Positions 18,064-27,350 of a DNA stretch of 64,000 nt are shown piece after piece. The translations under genes and the position numbers were made by a program. This DNA is from an uncultured Prevotella sp. (lineage in GTDB: Bacteria > Bacteroidota > Bacteroidia > Bacteroidales > Bacteroidaceae). The stretch spans positions 1-64,000 of the forward strand of contig CAKQPF010000012.1 of assembly GCA_934256705.1 (NCBI GenBank), written 5' to 3'. Below the pieces are notes generated by a model. The model did no database searches. It saw only the letters and a program-made list of their open reading frames with translations, and was not told the DNA's origin. Every line of letters begins with the position of its first letter. Position 1 is the stretch's first letter.

Positions 18064-18095
18064 TTTGGATATGTGAAAAAAAACAAGTATTTTTG
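18064..18095 (+). promoter_or_regulatory. deoD promoter
   Basis: TTTG at 18064-18067, 20 nt, TATTTTTG at 18088-18095, 27 nt before the deoD ATG. It would drive deoD-nspC-serB. Confidence 0.75.
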
Positions 18096-18121
18096 TACCA
18101 TAAATCAAAAATAATTAGACT

Positions 18122-18823
18122 ATGACTCCACACATTAACGCTAAAGACGGTGCTTTCGCAAAGACCGTACTCATGCCGGGAGACCCGCTTCGCGCTAAAC
18201 TTCTGGCTGAAACATTCCTTGAGGATGCAGAACTTGTCACCAATGTTCGTAATGTACTCGGATACACAGGCAAATATAAAGGAGTTCCTGTCAGCGTGAT
18301 GGCTTCCGGCATGGGAATGCCAAGCATCGGCATATATTCATGGGAACTCTATACTCACTATGGCGTAGAAAATATCATTCGTATCGGTTCAGCGGGCAGT
18401 TACTCAAAAGACCTTGACTTGCTCGATGTGGCATTGGCAGATTTCGCTTACAGCGATTCCAGTTATGCGAAGGTAATGAGCGGCATTGAAGACCACATCA
18501 TCTATCCGAGCAAGGTATTGAATGACAAGATATTGGACGTAGCCAAGAAAGTAGATACAGAATGCAAGCTCTGCCATGTTTATTCATCAGACGTGTTCTA
18601 TTCTCCTGAATCTTTTGAGAATATCTCCAAGCGAACAGATTGTCAGTGCGTGGAAATGGAATCATTCGCATTGTTCCACAACGCAAACGTGCTGGGCAAG
18701 AATGCAGCCTGTCTGCTGACAATCAGTGATTCATTCGTGAGCAAGAAGGAGTTGTCCTCCGAAGACCGTCAGAATGGTTTCAAGCAGATGATGAAAGTGG
18801 CGCTCGAAGCTGCCATTTTATAA
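18122..18823 (+). CDS. deoD: purine-nucleoside phosphorylase (DeoD type)
   Basis: Phosphorolysis of purine (deoxy)ribonucleosides to base and (deoxy)ribose-1-phosphate in salvage. The 233-residue protein has the hexameric DeoD signatures: MPGDPLRAKL near residue 18, GMGMPSIGIYSWEL (about 62) and the substrate-binding CVEMESFALF (about 178), followed by the catalytic Asp in TISDSF (about 201). First gene of a likely three-gene transcript with nspC (22 nt gap) and serB. Confidence 0.93.
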   Translation: MTPHINAKDGAFAKTVLMPGDPLRAKLLAETFLEDAELVTNVRNVLGYTGKYKGVPVSVMASGMGMPSIGIYSWELYTHYGVENIIRIGSAGSYSKDLDLLDVALADFAYSDSSYAKVMSGIEDHIIYPSKVLNDKILDVAKKVDTECKLCHVYSSDVFYSPESFENISKRTDCQCVEMESFALFHNANVLGKNAACLLTISDSFVSKKELSSEDRQNGFKQMMKVALEAAIL

Positions 18824-18845
18824 TGTAATAACCGAAAGGTGATAA

Positions 18846-20000
18846 ATGCAAATGATATTTGATCAAATAAAGGTACCTGCGTATGTTCTCGAAGAAGAGA
18901 AGCTACGCAGGAATCTCTCTCTGATTAAGGGCGTTGCAGACGAGGCAGGGATAGAGACAATTCTTGCCTTCAAAGCTTTTGCCCTTTGGAAGACATTCCC
19001 TATTTTTCGCGAGTATATCAATAGCACTACAGCATCGAGCCTTTCAGAAGCCCGCTTGGCTTACGAGGAATTTGGTGCTCCTGCCCATACCTTTTCTCCT
19101 GCCTACACTGACTTTGAGATAGAGGACATCTCCAGGATGTCAAGTCATCTGACGTTCAATTCTTTGTCGCAGTATGAGCGCCATCATGAGAAAGCTCTGG
19201 AAACAAATCCAAATCTAAAGCTTGGCATAAGGGTAAATCCTGAATATTCAGAAGTGGGGACTGACATTTACAATCCTTGCGCTCCAGGAACTCGCTTTGG
19301 CGTGCTTGCAAGCCAGTTGCCGGACAGACTTCCTGAAGACATCACCGGCTTCCATTGTCATTGCCATTGCGAAAGCGGCGCTGATGTATTCCAGCGCACT
19401 TTGGCGCATATTGAGGAAAAGTTCTCAGGATGGTTTGACCAGTTGGAGTGGATTAACTTTGGTGGCGGTCATCTCATGACGCGTAAAGACTACGACATCC
19501 AGCTTCTGATTGACATGATGAAGGACTTCAAGAAGCGTTATCCTCATCTTAAAGTCATACTTGAGCCCGGCAGCGCTTTCGCTTGGCAGACAGGACCTTT
19601 GGTAAGTCATGTCGTAGATATTGTAGAGAACAACAACATCAAGACAGCCATTCTCGACGTTTCATTTACGTGTCATATGCCTGATTGCCTTGAAATGCCT
19701 TATTGGCCCACTGTGTGTGGCGCAGAGACTATAGAGGGCGAATACGGAGAAGGCGAGAATGTGTATCGTCTCGGAGGTAACAGTTGCCTTTCTGGAGACT
19801 GGATGCAGTCATGGAAATTCGACCATCCATTGCAGATTGGCGAGACCATTGTCTTTGAGGACATGATACATTACACCACGGTGAAGACGTGCACATTCAA
19901 TGGCATAACTCATCCAGACATCTCTTTCCTTGATTCAAAAGGTGAAATTCATCTGCTGAAGAGATTCGGATATGAAGACTACAAGAACAGAATGGATTAA
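18846..20000 (+). CDS. nspC: carboxynorspermidine decarboxylase
   Basis: PLP-dependent decarboxylase of the alternative polyamine pathway: carboxynorspermidine or carboxyspermidine to norspermidine or spermidine. The 384 residues form an alanine-racemase-like barrel with the PLP lysine in ILAFKAFALW (about residue 40), a HCHCHCE motif (about 170), the GGGH loop (about 205) and LEPGSAFAW (about 240), then a C-terminal beta domain. An ATG two codons later (18852) is an equally possible start. The partner carboxyspermidine dehydrogenase is not in this window. Confidence 0.88.
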   Translation: MQMIFDQIKVPAYVLEEEKLRRNLSLIKGVADEAGIETILAFKAFALWKTFPIFREYINSTTASSLSEARLAYEEFGAPAHTFSPAYTDFEIEDISRMSSHLTFNSLSQYERHHEKALETNPNLKLGIRVNPEYSEVGTDIYNPCAPGTRFGVLASQLPDRLPEDITGFHCHCHCESGADVFQRTLAHIEEKFSGWFDQLEWINFGGGHLMTRKDYDIQLLIDMMKDFKKRYPHLKVILEPGSAFAWQTGPLVSHVVDIVENNNIKTAILDVSFTCHMPDCLEMPYWPTVCGAETIEGEYGEGENVYRLGGNSCLSGDWMQSWKFDHPLQIGETIVFEDMIHYTTVKTCTFNGITHPDISFLDSKGEIHLLKRFGYEDYKNRMD

Positions 20001-20047
20001 TCATAGGTTCTACAAATCATAATAAATTGTAGCAGACTTAAAGGCTG

Positions 20048-21325
20048 ATGGACAATAAAAGAATTAGAGAAAACGAAAAACCAGTAGAAATGGAAGAAAA
20101 CAAAGAGGAATTGATGCTCCTGAGCATTACCGGCGAGGATAGACCTGGACTTACAGCCAGCATAATGAATGTGCTTGCAAGATATAATGTTCACGTTCAG
20201 GATATTGGTCAGGCTGACATTCATTCCACACTTAGCCTCGGCATTCTCATCCGTGTCGATGACTGCAACTCCGGGTATGTGATGAAGGAAGTGCTGTTCA
20301 AGGCTTCTGAACTGAATGTGAATGTGCGCTTTGTGCCGATTTCACTTGAACAATATGAAGCTTGGGTTGCGCGTCAAGGCAAAAACAGATATATGCTTAC
20401 CGTCCTCGGTCGTCGCCTTGAGGCGAGACAGATAGGAGCAATCACCCAACTCATTGCCGAACAAGGGCTTAATATCGACTCTATCATTCGCCTTTCAGGT
20501 CGTACAAGCCTGGAGCATCCAATGGAAAAGACAAGAGCCTGCATAGAGTTCTCTGTCCGCGGAACTCCTAAAAACAAGAGCGACCTCCATTCCGCTCTGC
20601 TCAAGATGTCAAGTGAACTGAACATCGACTGCTCTTTCCAGACAGATAATATGTACCGCCGTATGCGTCGCCTTATCTGTTTCGATATGGACTCTACGCT
20701 TATTCAGACAGAAGTCATTGATGAACTGGCAAGGAAGCACGGAGTATATGACAAGGTTGCTGCCATTACAGCCGCCGCGATGCGAGGAGAAATCGACTTT
20801 AAGGAATCTTTCACACAGCGATGCAAACTCCTGAAGGGTCTTGACGTCAAGGTAATGCAGGAAATCGCTGAAAATCTTCCATTTACGGAGGGCGTTGACA
20901 GACTGATGTATGTGCTGAAGAAGTACGGATACAAGATTGCGATTCTTTCTGGCGGCTTCACCTTCTTCGGTGAGTACATTCAGAAAAAATACGGAATTGA
21001 CTACGTCTATGCCAATGAATTGGAGGTGGATGAGAATGGTCTCCTTACCGGAAACTTTGTAGGAGAGATTGTTGACGGCAAGCGTAAAGCAGAGCTTCTG
21101 CGCCTTATCGCACAGGTGGAGAAGGTGGATCTCCAGCAGACCATTGCCGTGGGCGATGGAGCCAATGACCTTATGATGCTTTCAGAGGCAGGTCTTGGAA
21201 TCGCTTTCCATGCTAAACCTCGCGTTGTGGCAAATGCCCGCCAGTCTATCAATACCATCGGCCTTGACGGTGTGCTCTATTTCCTCGGCTTCAAGGATAG
21301 CTATCTGGACGAGAAGGCGCAGTGA
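20048..21325 (+). CDS. serB: phosphoserine phosphatase with N-terminal ACT domains
   Basis: Last step of serine synthesis, O-phosphoserine to serine. The 425-residue protein has two ACT-like domains (about residues 20-95 and 110-190, starting LLSITGEDRPGLTASIM and YMLTVLGRRLEARQIG), then a HAD phosphatase. The HAD motifs are DMDSTLIQTEVIDELA (I, about 216), SGGFTFF (II, about 301) and GDGANDLMML (IV, about 372). The ACT pair suggests control by serine or other amino acids, as in other long SerB proteins. It follows nspC after 47 nt. Confidence 0.92.
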   Translation: MDNKRIRENEKPVEMEENKEELMLLSITGEDRPGLTASIMNVLARYNVHVQDIGQADIHSTLSLGILIRVDDCNSGYVMKEVLFKASELNVNVRFVPISLEQYEAWVARQGKNRYMLTVLGRRLEARQIGAITQLIAEQGLNIDSIIRLSGRTSLEHPMEKTRACIEFSVRGTPKNKSDLHSALLKMSSELNIDCSFQTDNMYRRMRRLICFDMDSTLIQTEVIDELARKHGVYDKVAAITAAAMRGEIDFKESFTQRCKLLKGLDVKVMQEIAENLPFTEGVDRLMYVLKKYGYKIAILSGGFTFFGEYIQKKYGIDYVYANELEVDENGLLTGNFVGEIVDGKRKAELLRLIAQVEKVDLQQTIAVGDGANDLMMLSEAGLGIAFHAKPRVVANARQSINTIGLDGVLYFLGFKDSYLDEKAQ

Positions 21326-21472
21326 TAATGCTGACATTTCAGTCAGATCCGTTTTCGTTTCTGCTTGACGGTGGGTTCAGATCCGCTTTTCATGCAAAGC
21401 AGAACGAGTGGCTAAGATATTCATTTGCTGTTAGTGGAAAAACAGAACAAAAACGACATCTTAATGCTTTCG

Positions 21473-21587
21473 TGAAGCGAAAGCGAAGATATTGCGATGC
21501 GAAAGCATAGATATTACACGGTGAAAGCATAGTTATTAGGACCTAATAACTATGCTTTCGCAATACAATAACTATGCTATTATAATA
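21473..21587. repeat. 22-nt unit inverted array, locus A
   Basis: Three units read on the minus strand (21473-21494, 21495-21516, 21517-21538), then a 5-nt centre GGACC (21539-21543), then two on the plus strand (21544-21565, 21566-21587). Units are variants of TAATAACTATGCTTTCRC plus 4 nt, each exactly 22 nt. The locus lies between the convergent serB and DMT genes and includes no gene. The rest of 21326-21753 shows nothing recognisable. Confidence 0.85.
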
Positions 21588-21753
21588 TTCTTATTATCAG
21601 ATTGTTACAAAGGCTTATAAAGAGCGCGACTTCGTAACGGAAAAATGGAACAAAGCAAAGTGTCAGTTCTACATAAAATGCTATTATTGAGCTTGAACGA
21701 TTGCAATGAAACGAAAGTTCAGAATGGGCATTATGTGGAACGGACACTTGCTT

Positions 21754-22638
21754 TTATTCAGCCGAGAGTTTTTCCTTTGGAGTCTTTACAGCCAAGATTA
21801 CTCCCAAGAAAAGGACTGCCACTCCGGAGATAGCCATAATTGTGATGCGTTCTCCGAGCACGATGGATCCCAACACCATCGTGACAAGAGTCTGGGTATA
21901 GAGAAGGTTTGAAGCCCTCACCGTACCGATTTCTCTGAGAGCCCAGTTCCACATCAGATAAGCCAAACTGGAAGCTATCACTCCGAGGAAGATGAGATTT
22001 CCAAGAACATAAGGCTTGAAGAGTAATGAAGTGTCAGTGTCGAGTGGCTGAACGATTGCAAAATAAGGCAGGATTGTCAATACTCCATAGAAGAATATCT
22101 TACGAGTGATGAATTCCGGTTTATATCTTCCCATCACGCGCTTCATGAAAAGGGAATAGAAAGCCCAGGTTGTGGCGGCGCTAAGAGCAAGAACGTCTCC
22201 GAGAGGATTGAGATGCAGAATCAACTGGCCATTCAATACAATGAGCGTAACGCCTAAGAACGCAATGATGGAACCTATTATCTGTCGTAGTTTCATGCGT
22301 TCATTCTTGTAGAAGATGGCGAGCACGCAGGCTGTGATGATAGGAGTGGTGCAGACGAGAATGCTGACATTTGCTGACGTGGAGTAGGAGAGAGCCATGT
22401 TTTCTGTAAGGAAATATATGGAGCCACCCATAAGTCCAAGCCCGAGAAAAGTCAGTTCATCCTTCAGATTATCGGCAAGCATCTTCTTATGACTTACAGA
22501 AAGCATGATGAAGTAAGCCATGACAAAGCGATAAAAGAAGATGTCGGCAGGCATGAGACCTGAATTGAGCAGCACCTTACTGCTCACGAAGGTGGATCCC
22601 CAGATGGTTACCACCATGAGAGCTATAAAGTATTTCAT
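21754..22638 (-). CDS. EamA/DMT-family transporter
   Basis: An inner-membrane permease of the drug/metabolite transporter superfamily, 294 residues, ten predicted hydrophobic segments in two EamA repeats (about residues 1-135 and 145-285). MVVTIWGSTFVSSKVLLNSG at the N-terminus and LAYLMWNWALREIGTVRAS in the second half are typical of the family. Family members export amino acids, nucleobases or other metabolites; the substrate is not predictable. Its start codon overlaps the last base of the ispE stop codon, so the two are translationally coupled. Confidence 0.83.
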   Translation of the reverse strand: MKYFIALMVVTIWGSTFVSSKVLLNSGLMPADIFFYRFVMAYFIMLSVSHKKMLADNLKDELTFLGLGLMGGSIYFLTENMALSYSTSANVSILVCTTPIITACVLAIFYKNERMKLRQIIGSIIAFLGVTLIVLNGQLILHLNPLGDVLALSAATTWAFYSLFMKRVMGRYKPEFITRKIFFYGVLTILPYFAIVQPLDTDTSLLFKPYVLGNLIFLGVIASSLAYLMWNWALREIGTVRASNLLYTQTLVTMVLGSIVLGERITIMAISGVAVLFLGVILAVKTPKEKLSAE

Positions 22639-23486
22639 TACAGTTCTACGACAAAAGTTTGACAGTCAGGGAATAAATCGCTGATAATCTCAGGTTTGTT
22701 TTTGTAAATGCCATAGATAGTACTTCCACTTCCGCTCATTGCTGCATAAAGAGCCCCAAGATCATAGAGTTTGTTCTTGATGTCTGAAAGGACTGGATAT
22801 TTAGGGAAGATGCTTTCTTCAAAGTCATTTGTGAGTTCTTCGCGCCAGGTTTCTATTGGCTGAAGCACAATTTCGCGGCACGATTTCTTCGTTTTGCGAG
22901 GAGTAATTCCGGCATAAGCCTCCTTTGTAGAAACGGCAACAGACGGTTTTACCAAAGCAATCCAATAATCTTCAAGGTAATTCTTGCAGTCGTCTTCACT
23001 TCCGATAGGCTGCAATTCATCTCCTATTCCAGTGGCATAAGCCGGTTCTGCCGTGATGAAAAAGGCGCAGTCTGCACCAAGTTTGGCGGCATAACGCTCC
23101 ATTTCCCGGTTTCCCATGTTGAGCCTGAAATATTCATCGAGCAGCCTGATCATATAGGCGGCGTCGCTCGAACCGCCACCGAGTCCAGCCTGCATAGGAA
23201 TCACCTTATACAGATGTATGTGTACGCGAGGAATATCGTAGTGTTGGGCAATGAGATTGTAAGCCTTCACCACGAGATTATCAGCCGGATTTCCAGCCAC
23301 TTCTGCACCCGTAATGCAGATGTCGTAATTCTCTTTCAGCGGGAAATCCTGGTGCATACAATGCACTTCGAGGGCATCAGTGACAGGGATGGGATAGAAT
23401 ACGGTCTCAAGGTCGTGATAACCGTCTGGACGCTTTGCCACGACATTCAATCCAAGATTTATCTTTGCGCAAGGAAATGTTATCAT
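22638..23486 (-). CDS. ispE: 4-diphosphocytidyl-2-C-methyl-D-erythritol kinase
   Basis: Fourth step of the non-mevalonate (MEP) isoprenoid pathway; ATP-dependent phosphorylation of CDP-ME. The start chosen is the ATG at 23486 (MITFPCAKINLGLNV), matching the conserved N-terminus; the 14 extra codons upstream are not conserved-looking. The 282-residue GHMP kinase has the P-loop-like motif PMQAGLGGGSSDAAYM (about residue 90) and a C-terminal MSGSGSTIYGIY (about 250). It overlaps the DMT gene by one base and is transcribed from the 23642-23672 promoter. Confidence 0.94.
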   Translation of the reverse strand: MITFPCAKINLGLNVVAKRPDGYHDLETVFYPIPVTDALEVHCMHQDFPLKENYDICITGAEVAGNPADNLVVKAYNLIAQHYDIPRVHIHLYKVIPMQAGLGGGSSDAAYMIRLLDEYFRLNMGNREMERYAAKLGADCAFFITAEPAYATGIGDELQPIGSEDDCKNYLEDYWIALVKPSVAVSTKEAYAGITPRKTKKSCREIVLQPIETWREELTNDFEESIFPKYPVLSDIKNKLYDLGALYAAMSGSGSTIYGIYKNKPEIISDLFPDCQTFVVEL

Positions 23487-23641
23487 AATATTAAAGTTTT
23501 TTTTGTCAGGCTTTGGCTGGAAAGTCAATTTTCAGCTTGCCCATCAAGTGGTTGGAATTAAAAATTTCAGACATACATGCAGCAGGCAAGGCTGTCATCT
23601 GATTTCAATGAGTATTACCAGCGACCGCAGTATTCTCTTTG

Positions 23642-23672
23642 CAAAAGTAATACAAAAACTTCATCTGACAAA
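23642..23672 (-). promoter_or_regulatory. ispE operon promoter
   Basis: On the minus strand TTTG (23669-23672), 19 nt, TACTTTTG (23642-23649). It is divergent from the dnaB promoter 67 nt away. Confidence 0.75.
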
Positions 23673-23715
23673 AAAAATAGAGGAAGAAAAATGTGGAAGA
23701 TAGTGAAAAATATAC

Positions 23716-23723
23716 TAACTTTG
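23716..23723 (+). promoter_or_regulatory. dnaB promoter, -7 box
   Basis: TAACTTTG at 23716-23723, 28 nt before the ATG at 23751. No clear TTTG at -33. Its position shows that the longer open frame starting at 23577 is not the true start. Confidence 0.6.
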
Positions 23724-23750
23724 CACTTGCAAAATCAAAACATAAAGATA

Positions 23751-25250
23751 ATGCCTCAAACAAATACATACAAAAGAACCCGCAAACAAGCTCAACCTCA
23801 GATAGATACTTCCCTTGGACATCTGCCCCCACAGTCTGTTGAAGTGGAGAAAAGAGTGCTGGGCGCTCTCATGATAGACGTTGACGCTTTCACGGTGGTC
23901 AGCGAACTGCTCCGTCCGGAAACGTTCTACGACCCGAAGCACCAAAAGATTTTCCATGCTATCCAGCAGTTGAACATCATGGAGGTGCCGGTGGATTTCG
24001 TTTCAGTAATAGAGCAGCTGAAGAAGGAAGGCACACATGATGAAGTAGGAGCTCCTACCTATATCATCGAGTTGACCGACAGCGTGGCTTCTTCTGCCAA
24101 CATCGAGTACCATGCCCGAGTGCTTGCGCAGAAGTTTGTTGCCCGTCAGCTGATTTCATACGCCAGCACCATTGAGGGAAAAGCATTCGATGAGAGCTCT
24201 GACATCGATGCCTTGATGCAGGAAGCGGAAGGCAAACTCTTCGAGCTTTCCCAGAAGAACATGCGCCAGGACTATACTCAGATTCAGCCAGTAGTACTCC
24301 AGGCGCGCGACCTTTTGCTGAAAGCATCGCAGAATGACGGTGGAATGACAGGCGTTCCTACTGGCTATTTCAAGCTTGACGAGATAACTTCCGGTTGGCA
24401 AGCGTCCGACCTTGTCATCATAGCAGGACGACCTGCCATGGGCAAGACCTCTTTTGCTCTGTCACTTGCCAGGAATATCTCTGTGGATTATGGTGAGCCA
24501 ATCGCGTTCTTCTCATTGGAAATGAATAACGTACAGCTCGTAAACCGACTCATATCCAACGTGTGCGAGATTCCTGGCAGCAAGATTCTCAGCGGTAAAC
24601 TCTCTGATGAGGAATGGAAGCGTTTCGACAACAGGATTCCTAAACTCCTCAATGCACCGATTTATGTCGATGATACTCCAGGTCTTTCCGTCTTTGAACT
24701 CCGTACCAAAGCACGTCGTCTTGTGCGCGAAAAGGGCGTTAAGGTGCTGATGATTGACTATCTTCAGCTGATGAGTGCGAGCGGAATGAATTTCAACAGC
24801 CGTCAGGAAGAAGTCAGTATGATCAGTCGCTCGCTCAAAGGACTTGCCAAGGAACTGGACATCCCTGTGCTCGCGCTTTCTCAGTTGAGCCGTGACGTGG
24901 AGAAGAGATCGGGCAATGACAGCAAGATTCCGCAGTTGTCAGACCTCCGTGAGTCCGGTGCCATCGAGCAGGATGCCGATATGGTGCTTTTCGTGCATCG
25001 TCCGGAGTATTATCGTATCTTCCAGGATGAGGACGGAAACGACCTTCGAGGAATGGCCCAGATTATCATTGCCAAGCATCGTAAGGGTTCTACCGGCAAC
25101 GTGCTCCTGAATTTCCGTGGCGAGTTTACCCGCTTTGCCAATCCGGATGACGCCCAGGGATTTGCCCCACCAGCAGACAATGGCGGTGAATTCCGTGATT
25201 CGAGTTTCAATGACTCCTTCGGTCCGGTGTCAAACGAGACACCATTCTGA
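23751..25250 (+). CDS. dnaB: replicative DNA helicase
   Basis: Hexameric helicase at the replication fork. The start chosen is the ATG at 23751 (MPQTNTYKRTRKQ), giving 499 residues. The N-terminal DnaB domain starts near LPPQSVEVEKRVLGALM (about residue 28). The RecA-like domain has Walker A GRPAMGKTSFALS (about 225), FFSLEM (H1a), Walker B VLMIDYLQLM (about 338) and the loop SQLSRDVEKR...LSDLRESGAIEQDAD. No intein is present. A phenylalanine-rich, acidic tail follows the core. A terminator lies 24 nt after the stop. Confidence 0.95.
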   Translation: MPQTNTYKRTRKQAQPQIDTSLGHLPPQSVEVEKRVLGALMIDVDAFTVVSELLRPETFYDPKHQKIFHAIQQLNIMEVPVDFVSVIEQLKKEGTHDEVGAPTYIIELTDSVASSANIEYHARVLAQKFVARQLISYASTIEGKAFDESSDIDALMQEAEGKLFELSQKNMRQDYTQIQPVVLQARDLLLKASQNDGGMTGVPTGYFKLDEITSGWQASDLVIIAGRPAMGKTSFALSLARNISVDYGEPIAFFSLEMNNVQLVNRLISNVCEIPGSKILSGKLSDEEWKRFDNRIPKLLNAPIYVDDTPGLSVFELRTKARRLVREKGVKVLMIDYLQLMSASGMNFNSRQEEVSMISRSLKGLAKELDIPVLALSQLSRDVEKRSGNDSKIPQLSDLRESGAIEQDADMVLFVHRPEYYRIFQDEDGNDLRGMAQIIIAKHRKGSTGNVLLNFRGEFTRFANPDDAQGFAPPADNGGEFRDSSFNDSFGPVSNETPF

Positions 25251-25273
25251 TGCAAAAACGGTAAGCAAGGAAG

Positions 25274-25322
25274 ATAAAGCCCTATCTGTAAGTCAAAGAA
25301 GAACAAACAGATAGGGCTTTAT
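25274..25322. terminator. bidirectional terminator between dnaB and DUF4491 gene
   Basis: ATAAAGCCCTATCTG (25274-25288) pairs exactly with CAGATAGGGCTTTAT (25308-25322), followed by TTC. Convergent genes on both sides. Confidence 0.8.
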
Positions 25323-25338
25323 TTCGCACATTGTAAAA

Positions 25339-25650
25339 TCAGCAATTATTATCGGAAGAGTAATCGTTCTTACGTTTTGGATTCATGGGAAACCATCCTT
25401 TTCTTACTCTTTCCTTCTGCTCGAAAATCTCAAGGATGCTCCATAGGCAAGAGCAACCGACGACTCCGAGCACAGTGCTCACCACAGTGTTGTCCATCAT
25501 AAGGCTTGCACCGATGAAGGAAACGCCCGATAATGCAAACACCCACCAGCAACGCGTGCCGAAATAGTATTCGCATTTGATGACGATAGGGTGGAAAAGA
25601 CCGATTATCAGAAATGTGACAACGGCAATTATCAATCCGGAATAGTTCAT
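25339..25650 (-). CDS. DUF4491 small membrane protein
   Basis: A 103-residue inner-membrane protein with three hydrophobic segments (about residues 4-25, 34-52, 58-78) and a cytosolic-looking basic tail (FEQKERVRKGWFPMNPKRK). The motifs LIIGLFHPIVIKCEYYFGTRCWW and the tail match my memory of DUF4491, a family of unknown function found mainly in Bacteroidetes and Firmicutes (motif quoted in part as LFHPIVIK). Last gene of the minus-strand set alaX-HAD-25737-25339. Confidence 0.7.
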   Translation of the reverse strand: MNYSGLIIAVVTFLIIGLFHPIVIKCEYYFGTRCWWVFALSGVSFIGASLMMDNTVVSTVLGVVGCSCLWSILEIFEQKERVRKGWFPMNPKRKNDYSSDNNC

Positions 25651-25736
25651 ATTTTCAGTGTTGTTTATTTGTGTAGGTTGGTGGAAGATACCAGCCGTAT
25701 TGGATTATGTGAGGGTAAAAACTACATTATACGACC

Positions 25737-26024
25737 TTATTCTCTTTCTTTTGCAAACAAATTATCCAGGGTATTCTGGGGGAAAGGGCAAGGCTCATTG
25801 CGCATCTTTGCCAACTGGAACTGCTTGCAGGCATTGAATACGGACTGCTCCTCAAAGCATTTGAAAAGCATTTCCTTCAGTTCGTCGATTCTTTCTGCAT
25901 CGTCATCAGAGAATTTCCCGCAGGCCTTATAGCTAACGTTCTTCTCCGGCATCACGTCGTGATAGAAGTATGACCACACTAAGAACTGCATACACACATC
26001 GGGTGTCATAAGTATCTCTTGCAT
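25737..26024 (-). CDS. hypothetical protein, 95 residues
   Basis: I do not recognise this protein. It is short, acidic and has no signal peptide or membrane segment; it contains two aromatic-rich pieces (FLVWSYFYHDVM) and a Cys/Glu-rich middle (DELKEMLFKCFEEQ). The frame is tightly packed between the HAD gene (12 nt after its stop) and the DUF4491 gene, which supports it being real. Confidence 0.6.
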   Translation of the reverse strand: MQEILMTPDVCMQFLVWSYFYHDVMPEKNVSYKACGKFSDDDAERIDELKEMLFKCFEEQSVFNACKQFQLAKMRNEPCPFPQNTLDNLFAKERE

Positions 26025-26036
26025 AATATCTTGTCT

Positions 26037-26678
26037 TTAATTTAGGCAATCTGCCAATTTGCTGAATCTATCAATTACAAATGTAGGGTTTGAATCCATC
26101 AATCTCTCGCGTGAATGGTTTCCATAAGTCACAGCCACCGTCTTGCATCCTGCGCTATTTCCCATATCGATGTCGAATGTCGTGTCGCCTACCACGAGGA
26201 CTTCGTCCTTTTTGAGTTTCATTCTCTTGAGCAATTCCAGCACCATATCCGGAGCTGGCTTTGGAAGAAAACCGTCAGCTCCAGTGACGTAAGTCTCAAA
26301 GAATGGAGTCAGTTCACGCCTGTCAGCTATCAGTTTCAGTGAAACCGTGTCTCTCGATGTCACGACAGCCATTCTTATTCCCTTTTCCTTCAGCGACATA
26401 AGAGTTTCCGTTACATCAGGAAACACAGTCACATAACCGACCTCATAGACAGGAAACAAAGCCCTATATAGTTCTGTTGCGTCGTCAGCCCGTTTGTCGT
26501 CCAGATGTCCTAATTCCTTGAGCGCGAGGCGAAGAGGGAGACCTATGGTTGCACGCATCGCTTCTTCTGTAGGCACTTCGACATCCATTTCAGTGAAGAC
26601 CTGCTCCATAGTCTTGACAATTCCAGGAGCGGAGTTGACCAAAGTGCCGTCAAAGTCAAATAATATTGCCTTTATCAT
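26037..26678 (-). CDS. HAD-family phosphatase (phosphoglycolate phosphatase-like)
   Basis: A 213-residue haloacid-dehalogenase hydrolase. Motif I is FDFDGTLVNS (residues 7-16), motif II is VVTSRD (about 107), motif III Lys is in GFLPKPAPDM (about 139), motif IV is VGDTTFDIDMGNSAG (about 160). The cap is the helical C1 type (residues 18-80). Closest in plan to Gph/PpaX-type enzymes that act on phosphoglycolate or pyrophosphate; the natural substrate is uncertain. It is 22 nt downstream of alaX. Confidence 0.82.
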   Translation of the reverse strand: MIKAILFDFDGTLVNSAPGIVKTMEQVFTEMDVEVPTEEAMRATIGLPLRLALKELGHLDDKRADDATELYRALFPVYEVGYVTVFPDVTETLMSLKEKGIRMAVVTSRDTVSLKLIADRRELTPFFETYVTGADGFLPKPAPDMVLELLKRMKLKKDEVLVVGDTTFDIDMGNSAGCKTVAVTYGNHSRERLMDSNPTFVIDRFSKLADCLN

Positions 26679-26700
26679 TCTGTCTTTAGAGTAATATAAA

Positions 26701-27168
26701 CTACTGGATTACCTTGAATACGATTCTGAAATTGCCTTCATTGTAACTGGTACTCGTGATCTTGAACGTGCCGATTTCCTTGGTAGATTCCACATGATTA
26801 CCGATGCAAGCGCAGATGTCGTAGTCTCCGATACGGACGATACGAAGAGTCTCGCTTGCGTCTTCCGGCAATTTGTCGAGCACCACGCCTTCCGGAATAT
26901 TGTCCCTTGTCACGAATTCATAGGTCACGGGCAAGTCCTTGGCTATCACCTCATTCATGACACGCTCGATTTCAGCCACTTGTTCGGCTGAAGGGCACTC
27001 GTTGAGATTATAGTTTATCTTTGATTTCTTGCGCTCGATATGGGCGTTTCGGCTTCTTTCACATCCGAACATCCTTATCATGGTCTGGTTGAGCAGATGC
27101 TCCGCAGTATGGGCAGGAGCGAATTCTTCCTTATGATGCTCATTGAGCACCGGCTGTTCTTTGCACAT
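26701..27168 (-). CDS. AlaX-like alanyl-tRNA editing protein
   Basis: A free-standing trans-editing domain related to the editing (SAD) domain of alanyl-/threonyl-tRNA synthetases; such proteins hydrolyse Ser- or Gly-tRNA(Ala). The 155 residues carry the two halves of the zinc site: HTAEHLLNQ (HxxxH, about residue 20) and CACIGNHV (CxxxH, about 119). There is no synthetase core. First gene of the minus-strand set; a TAACTTTG box lies at 27207-27214. Confidence 0.8.
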   Translation of the reverse strand: MCKEQPVLNEHHKEEFAPAHTAEHLLNQTMIRMFGCERSRNAHIERKKSKINYNLNECPSAEQVAEIERVMNEVIAKDLPVTYEFVTRDNIPEGVVLDKLPEDASETLRIVRIGDYDICACIGNHVESTKEIGTFKITSTSYNEGNFRIVFKVIQ

Positions 27169-27206
27169 ATTTTAATCTGTCTATCGTTAAAAACTGATTT
27201 CAGATG

Positions 27207-27214
27207 CAAAGTTA
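27207..27214 (-). promoter_or_regulatory. alaX promoter, -7 box
   Basis: TAACTTTG on the minus strand, about 40 nt before the alaX start. A matching TTTG at -33 is not clear. Confidence 0.5.
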
Positions 27215-27350
27215 GCAAATTTTCTTTACAATCCATTATCCATTTCATGAAAAAATAATGAAGCCCTCACTTTATTGTCTTTATATAATAAGGTGGAACA
27301 ACGAATGATGGGATGATTGTAGAGAAAAATCAAAAAAAAATGACAAAATG

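Noticed and set aside
23577..23750. Extended N-terminus of DnaB
   Set aside because: The extension crosses the divergent ispE promoter and the dnaB -7 box; the conserved protein begins at 23751.
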